The position numbers were made by a program, and so were the translations under genes. The notes under the pieces were generated by a model, which saw only the letters and a program-made list of their open reading frames with translations, searched no databases and was not told where the DNA came from. From NCBI GenBank assembly GCA_022843905.1, contig JALHMT010000027.1, positions 1 through 64,000 of the forward strand: a stretch of DNA of 64,000 nucleotides, written 5' to 3'. Positions 59,804 to 64,000 of the stretch are shown one piece after another. Numbering within the stretch: the stretch's first letter is position 1; each line of letters starts with the position of its first letter. This DNA is from Rubrivivax sp. (GTDB taxonomy: Bacteria; Pseudomonadota; Gammaproteobacteria; Burkholderiales; Burkholderiaceae_C).

Positions 59804-60940
59804 ATGAAAAGACGTTCGTTCATGCGGGTACTGGTTGCCGGCGGCGCCACGCTGGCGCTGTCGGGCTGCGACACGATGCCTGCTTCGGCCATCGCACCCT
59901 GGGTCTCCCCCGGCGCGACGGAGTCCGATCCGCGCCTGCGGGCGCTGTCCTGGGCGCTGCTGGCCCCCAGTGCGCACAACCTGCAGAGCTGGGTGGCCGA
60001 CATCCGCGAGCCGGGCCTGATCCGCCTGACGGTCGACCTGCAGCGCCTGCTGCCGGCCACCGACCCGCCCCACCGGCAGGTGCTGATCGGTTGCGGCGCC
60101 TTCCTGGAACTGCTGTGCCAGGCCGCCGCTCAGCAGGGGCAGCGCGCCGACGTGACGCTGCTGCCCGAGGGCGAGTACGCGGCCGGAGGTGTCGATGCGC
60201 GGCCCTTCGCCGTCGTGCGACTGTCGGCCGACCCGGGCGTGTCGCCCGACCCGCTGTTCGCCGCCGCGCCGCTGCGCCGCACCAACCGCGAGCCCTACGG
60301 CGCGCAGGTGCCCGATGCCCAGGTGCTGGCCCGGCTGGCCGGTGCGGCCCGGCGGCCCGGCATCACGCTGCACACCAGCACCGACGCCGCCCGGGTGGCT
60401 CGCCTGCGCGAGCTGGCCATCGCCGGCTACCGTGTCGAGTTCAGCGACCCGGCGGCCTGGGGCGAGAGCGCCGAGGTGATGCGCGTCGGCGCCGCAGCCG
60501 TCGCGGCCGAGCCCTCGGGCATCGCACTCACCGGCACCATGGCCTGGTTCGGGCGCCAGCTGGGCCTGCTGGACGCTGCGGCTCTGCGCAAGACCGACGG
60601 CGTTGCGGCAAGGACCGCCATCGACAGTTCGGTGAAGGCCGCGCAGAACACCCCGGCCTGGGCCTGGCTGTCCAGTGCCGACAACAGCCGCCGCTCCCAG
60701 ATCGAGGCCGGCCGCGCCTATCTGCGTGTCGACCTCGCCGCCGCGCAACTGGGCCTGGCCATCCACCCCAATTCCCAGGTGCTGCAGGAGTTCGAGGCCA
60801 TGCGCGCGCTGTACGACCGCTTCCATGCCGAAGTCGGCGTGGCGCAGCCGGGGCGGGTGCAGATGTTCGTGCGGCTGGGCTACGCCGCCCGGCCCGATCC
60901 GTCGCCGCGGCGGGCGCTGGGGCAGGTCGTTCGTGTCTGA
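59804..60940 (+). CDS. Acg-family nitroreductase-fold protein, exported
   Basis: 378 residues. The N terminus MKRRSFMRVLVAGGATLALSGC has a twin-arginine motif (RRSFMR) and ends in a lipobox (C22), predicting a Tat-exported lipoprotein. The body resembles the Acg branch of the nitroreductase fold: ALLAPSAHNLQSWVADI near the start and NSRRSQIEAGRAYLRVDLAAAQLGLAIHPNSQ near the end are the FMN-associated regions. Acg proteins may bind flavin rather than turn over substrate. No redox partner is encoded nearby. The AraC-type regulator is divergent. Confidence 0.85.
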   Translation: MKRRSFMRVLVAGGATLALSGCDTMPASAIAPWVSPGATESDPRLRALSWALLAPSAHNLQSWVADIREPGLIRLTVDLQRLLPATDPPHRQVLIGCGAFLELLCQAAAQQGQRADVTLLPEGEYAAGGVDARPFAVVRLSADPGVSPDPLFAAAPLRRTNREPYGAQVPDAQVLARLAGAARRPGITLHTSTDAARVARLRELAIAGYRVEFSDPAAWGESAEVMRVGAAAVAAEPSGIALTGTMAWFGRQLGLLDAAALRKTDGVAARTAIDSSVKAAQNTPAWAWLSSADNSRRSQIEAGRAYLRVDLAAAQLGLAIHPNSQVLQEFEAMRALYDRFHAEVGVAQPGRVQMFVRLGYAARPDPSPRRALGQVVRV

Positions 60941-60975
60941 TGGGGCTGCCTGGCAGGCAGCCGGCAACCATGCGG

Positions 60976-62868
60976 TCAGGCAGCGTCGCGCTGCTTGCCG
61001 CCGGCCCGCAGCAGCGCCGTCATCTGCGCCGCGGCCATCGGCCGGGCGAACAGGAAGCCCTGCACCTTGTCGCATCCCGCCTCGTGCAGGAACTGCAGCT
61101 GGCTCTCCGTTTCCACGCCCTCGGCCACCACCCGCATGTCCAGGCTGTGCCCCAGCGCGATCACCGCCTGCGTGATGGCCGCGTCTTCCCTGTCGCCGGG
61201 CAGCCCGTCGACGAAGGTGCGGTCGATCTTCACCGTCTGCGCCCGAAAACGCTTGAGGTAGGCCAGCGACGAGTAGCCGGTGCCGAAGTCGTCGATCGCG
61301 ATGCGTATGCCCAGCGCGTGCAGGCCCTCCAGCGACTGCCGGGCCCGCTCGGGGTCTTCCATCAACGCGCTCTCGGTGACTTCGATCTCCAGCGCGCTGG
61401 GGTCGAGCCGGGCCGACGCGAGCGCCTCGCGCACTTCGTCCAGCAGGCTGGCGTGGGCGAACTGCCGCGCCGAGACGTTGACCGAGCAGCGGCGGGGGTC
61501 CAGACCGGCGTCGATCCAGGCCCGCATCTGGCGGCATGCCGTCTCGAGCACCCAGCGCCCCATGGGCACGATCAGGCCGCTTTCTTCGGCCAGCGCGATG
61601 AACTCGCCCGGCGCCAGCCGTCCGCGCTGCGGGTGCTGCCAGCGCACCAGCGCCTCCATGCCGAGCAGCTCTGCGCTGCGCACATCGAACAGGGGCTGGT
61701 AGTGCAGGCGCAACTCGTCCTGCTGGATGGCCTGACGAAGTTCGCCTTCGAGCGACATGTGCCGGGCGGCCTGCTCGGCCAGGCCGGGCGTGAAGAACTG
61801 GAAGTTGTTCTTGCCGCGCGCCTTGGCCAGGTACATCGCAGTGTCCGCGCACTTGAGCAGGCTCGCCGCATCCGCCCCGTCGCCCGGGAAGCGGCTGATG
61901 CCGACGCTGGCGCTGACCTGCACCGGCCTGCCGCCCAGGTGCAGGGGTTCGGCCAGCCGGGCCAGCATGCGGCCGGCGACGCGGGTCAGCATGCCGGTGT
62001 CGGGGTCGCCGTCCAGCAGCACGACGAATTCGTCGCCGCCCAGGCGACCGACGACGTCGGCCCCACGCAGCAGCCCGGTCAGGCGCGCCGCGACCGCCTT
62101 CAGCAGCTCGTCGCCGGCATCGTGGCCCAGCGTGTCGTTGACGGCCTTGAAGCGATCCAGGTCGATGAAGAACACCGACAGGCTCGTGCCGCCCTGCTGC
62201 GCACGCACCAGGGCGTGTTCGAGCTGCTGCAGGAACATGCTGCGGTTGGCCAGGCCCGTCAGGGCATCGTAGCGGGCCAGCTGCTGCACGCGCTGCTGGG
62301 CCAGCGTGGCGGCCGTCACGTCGGAGCCGACGCCCCGGTAGCCGCGAAACTCGTCGCCGTCGAAGACGGGCTCACCGCTGAGGCGCAGGTAGTAGGGCTG
62401 GCCGCCGGGCTGCGTCAGGCCGAACACGACGTTGCGGAACGGACGGCGGGAGGCGACGCTGGCCTCGAACTGCCTGGCCTCGACCTCGCCGACGGCCGCC
62501 AGGTCGAGCAGGACACGCTTGCCGGTGAGCAGGGTCGCGAGGTCGTTGCCGATCTCGTTCGTGTGCGCCGACACGTAGTTGAAGCGCAGCGTGGTGTCCT
62601 GTTCCCAGACCCAGTCCGACGACAGCGACAGCAGGCTGGCCAGGCGCGCCTGGCTGGCAGCCAGCTGCGCGTGCAGCTCGCCCATCTCCCGCGAGGCCAC
62701 GGCCTGCGAGCGCTCGAGCAGGTAGCGGTCCTGGTCGGCTTCGGCGTAGCAGCGGCTGACGCGCTCCAGCAGCACGGGCAGGCAGGCCACCGCGGCGAGG
62801 TCCGAAGGCAGCAGGCCCACGCGCTTGACCTGGCGCTGCAGCGTCGGGTGCAGGGAAGGGTCGGCCAT
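60976..62868 (-). CDS. PAS-GGDEF-EAL protein (c-di-GMP turnover)
   Basis: 630 residues, no membrane segment. A coiled-coil-prone N terminus is followed by a PAS domain (about 75-190), GGDEF (about 190-360) and EAL (about 370-620). The cyclase site GGDEF (277-281) and the inhibitory I-site RGAD (268-271) are intact; the phosphodiesterase site has EALVRW (406-411), VTESALM, DDFGTGYSSL and KIDRTFV. Both activities could therefore be real, switched by the PAS ligand or by a partner. The start lies four bases after the stop of the FIST gene, so FIST and this enzyme form an operon. Confidence 0.95.
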   Translation of the reverse strand: MADPSLHPTLQRQVKRVGLLPSDLAAVACLPVLLERVSRCYAEADQDRYLLERSQAVASREMGELHAQLAASQARLASLLSLSSDWVWEQDTTLRFNYVSAHTNEIGNDLATLLTGKRVLLDLAAVGEVEARQFEASVASRRPFRNVVFGLTQPGGQPYYLRLSGEPVFDGDEFRGYRGVGSDVTAATLAQQRVQQLARYDALTGLANRSMFLQQLEHALVRAQQGGTSLSVFFIDLDRFKAVNDTLGHDAGDELLKAVAARLTGLLRGADVVGRLGGDEFVVLLDGDPDTGMLTRVAGRMLARLAEPLHLGGRPVQVSASVGISRFPGDGADAASLLKCADTAMYLAKARGKNNFQFFTPGLAEQAARHMSLEGELRQAIQQDELRLHYQPLFDVRSAELLGMEALVRWQHPQRGRLAPGEFIALAEESGLIVPMGRWVLETACRQMRAWIDAGLDPRRCSVNVSARQFAHASLLDEVREALASARLDPSALEIEVTESALMEDPERARQSLEGLHALGIRIAIDDFGTGYSSLAYLKRFRAQTVKIDRTFVDGLPGDREDAAITQAVIALGHSLDMRVVAEGVETESQLQFLHEAGCDKVQGFLFARPMAAAQMTALLRAGGKQRDAA

Positions 62869-62872
62869 AGGT

Positions 62873-64000
62873 TCAGGCTTCGCTCAGCACGGTGACGGTC
62901 ATGGTCTGGTTGTGCAGTTCGCAGCGGCCGCCCTCGTCGCCGTGCGCGATTTCGCCGTACGAGTAGAAGCCCAGGTGCAGCGCCCCGGGCGGGGCGCCTT
63001 CCACCAGCGACTCGACCTCCTCTTCCGTTCGCTCGCCCAGCATCAGCCGCCGCCCCACGCAGCTCACCGAGATGACCAGGCACGGGTCCGTGGGCGCCAG
63101 GCCGCGGGTCGCCTGCGCGATGGCGCGACTGGCGCTGCCGATCAGCCCGTCTCCGGTGGTGTGCATCAGGCGGGCCTCGTGGCCTTCGGGCACGTCGCCT
63201 GCAAAGGTCATCGAGCGCTTCTTCTCGTCGATGGACAGGATGGTGCGCACCAGGGGCGAGTGGCCGGCGCCCGGGCGCCGGATCGACAGGGGAAACAGCA
63301 GGGCCGTGCCCGGCAGGCCCGTCGCCAGGTCGCCCAGGTAGTCCTTGTAGAGGTCCAGGGCCTGTCGCCCGTCCAGCTCGAACAGCTCGTTGCCCTGCGA
63401 GCGCGTGATGCGGCGCTGGGGCCCGAAGTCCGACCAGCCCCCATCGCAGCCATGCCCCACGCGCAGGCGCTCGCCATAGAGGCCCACGGCGCACACATGC
63501 TTCGGCCGGGCGACCCCGCCGGCGAGCACCCAGGTGCTGGCGAAGCGGCTGCCGTCGCCGGCCAGGCCCCCGGAGATGGGCGTGCCCGGCGGCAGGCTGC
63601 GGGCCAGCGCCGAGACCAGCGGCGTGCCGTTCACGTCCAGGCCGTCGCAGAGCACGAAGACCGCTCGCAGGCCTTCGCCGGGCAACTGCGCCGCCAGGCG
63701 CGTGCCGGCGGCGCTGGAGTCCTGCGCGCTGGCAATCTCGGTCCGGGCGGTGACCAGGCGGGTGTGCTCGAAGCGACAGACAGCAACGCTGACGGTGTCG
63801 TCGTCGACGAGTTCGCCCGCGATCTCGCCGGCCGTGGAGCAGCCGATCACCGCCGAAGCCGGAAAGGCGGACACCAGGTCCTGCAGCGGTTCGTGCGCCT
63901 GACCGTATCGCTGTGCGCCGAAGGCCAGGACCAGCGTATCGGGGCTGTCGAGCTCGACGGGCAGTGGCCTGTCCCATTGGCCAGGGGACAGGTACCTGGC
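62873..64000 (-). CDS. FIST-domain sensor protein (N terminus outside window)
   Basis: Open through the right edge, so the start is missing; 375 residues are visible. The FIST N domain includes PDTLVLAFGAQRYG and VIGCSTAGEIAG (the CSTAGEI signature), followed by GLAGDG; the FIST C part has GNELFELDGRQALDLYKDYLG, typical for the family, and ends LGFYSYGEIAHGDEGG. FIST proteins are predicted sensors of small ligands such as amino acids and are often encoded with chemoreceptors or diguanylate cyclases. Here it directly precedes a PAS-GGDEF-EAL gene and probably modulates it. A GTG inside (63874) is not the likely start, since the domain extends upstream. Confidence 0.93.
   Translation of the reverse strand, partial: ARYLSPGQWDRPLPVELDSPDTLVLAFGAQRYGQAHEPLQDLVSAFPASAVIGCSTAGEIAGELVDDDTVSVAVCRFEHTRLVTARTEIASAQDSSAAGTRLAAQLPGEGLRAVFVLCDGLDVNGTPLVSALARSLPPGTPISGGLAGDGSRFASTWVLAGGVARPKHVCAVGLYGERLRVGHGCDGGWSDFGPQRRITRSQGNELFELDGRQALDLYKDYLGDLATGLPGTALLFPLSIRRPGAGHSPLVRTILSIDEKKRSMTFAGDVPEGHEARLMHTTGDGLIGSASRAIAQATRGLAPTDPCLVISVSCVGRRLMLGERTEEEVESLVEGAPPGALHLGFYSYGEIAHGDEGGRCELHNQTMTVTVLSEA

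Noticed and set aside
59704..62895. 1063-codon plus-strand frame across the Acg and GGDEF-EAL genes
   Set aside because: Runs out of frame through one gene and antisense through another; no domain content.

Overview
The window is very GC-rich and gene-dense, with short intergenic gaps, many ATGA/GTGA stop-start overlaps and strong GC bias at third codon positions. Gene content fits a betaproteobacterium of the order Burkholderiales: a Bug-type tricarboxylate receptor, TRAP and taurine/nitrate-type ABC uptake systems, a PEP-CTERM protein, ahpC-ahpF under an OxyR-like site and a fused aa3-type oxidase. A BciA-like divinyl chlorophyllide reductase gene suggests the Rubrivivax/Leptothrix/Roseateles side of the order, but this is inference from one gene. 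No rRNA, tRNA, insertion sequence, prophage or CRISPR array was seen.

Layout. 1-3500: end of an MFS transporter, peroxide defence genes ahpC and ahpF, and a glycine-zipper lipoprotein. 3700-7376: membrane protein, MoxR ATPase and VWA/metallopeptidase-like protein. 7377-12708 (minus): YbbA/YbbP-like ABC exporter, sulfurtransferase and tartrate/D-malate dehydrogenase. 12876-15141: glutathione transferase and gamma-glutamyltransferase. 15256-22338: LysR regulator divergent from a GAF protein, a complete TRAP transporter, a VOC protein, an alpha/beta hydrolase and an FAD monooxygenase, probably one catabolic unit. 22569-29105: DUF2252 protein, AraC regulator, exported ClpP-fold protein, a small damaged reading frame, a disulfide reductase with a C-terminal CxxC tail, and a lipoprotein hydrolase. 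29353-35624: PEP-CTERM protein, BciA-like reductase, EamA transporter, SelO, M90 peptidase and a secreted protein.

35730-43634: Bug receptor, then a minus-strand uptake and degradation operon (substrate-binding protein, permease, ATPase, unknown 132-aa protein, Atz/Trz-type amidohydrolase, dihydropyrimidinase/hydantoinase) divergent from a GntR/FCD regulator, with two identical 12-bp direct repeats between them. 43762-50263: SRPBCC protein, CopD/HemJ-like protein, DUF2231 protein, and a cytochrome c oxidase cluster (CuA subunit II, fused subunit I/III, 118-aa membrane protein, CtaG) followed by a PspC protein. 50369-51988: DASS carboxylate transporter.

52114-56101 is a sulfide/persulfide-type regulon: a BigR/SqrR-like ArsR repressor, two YeeE/YedE half-transporters and a SulP permease on the minus strand, and a persulfide-dioxygenase-like metallo-hydrolase on the plus strand. 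The two units share a 41-bp palindrome that reads as a near-consensus sigma70 promoter on both strands. 56159-64000 has a c-di-GMP theme: a class I c-di-GMP riboswitch precedes an exported subtilase, and a FIST sensor (cut by the window edge) sits directly upstream of a PAS-GGDEF-EAL protein. An AraC regulator and an Acg-type nitroreductase lie between them.
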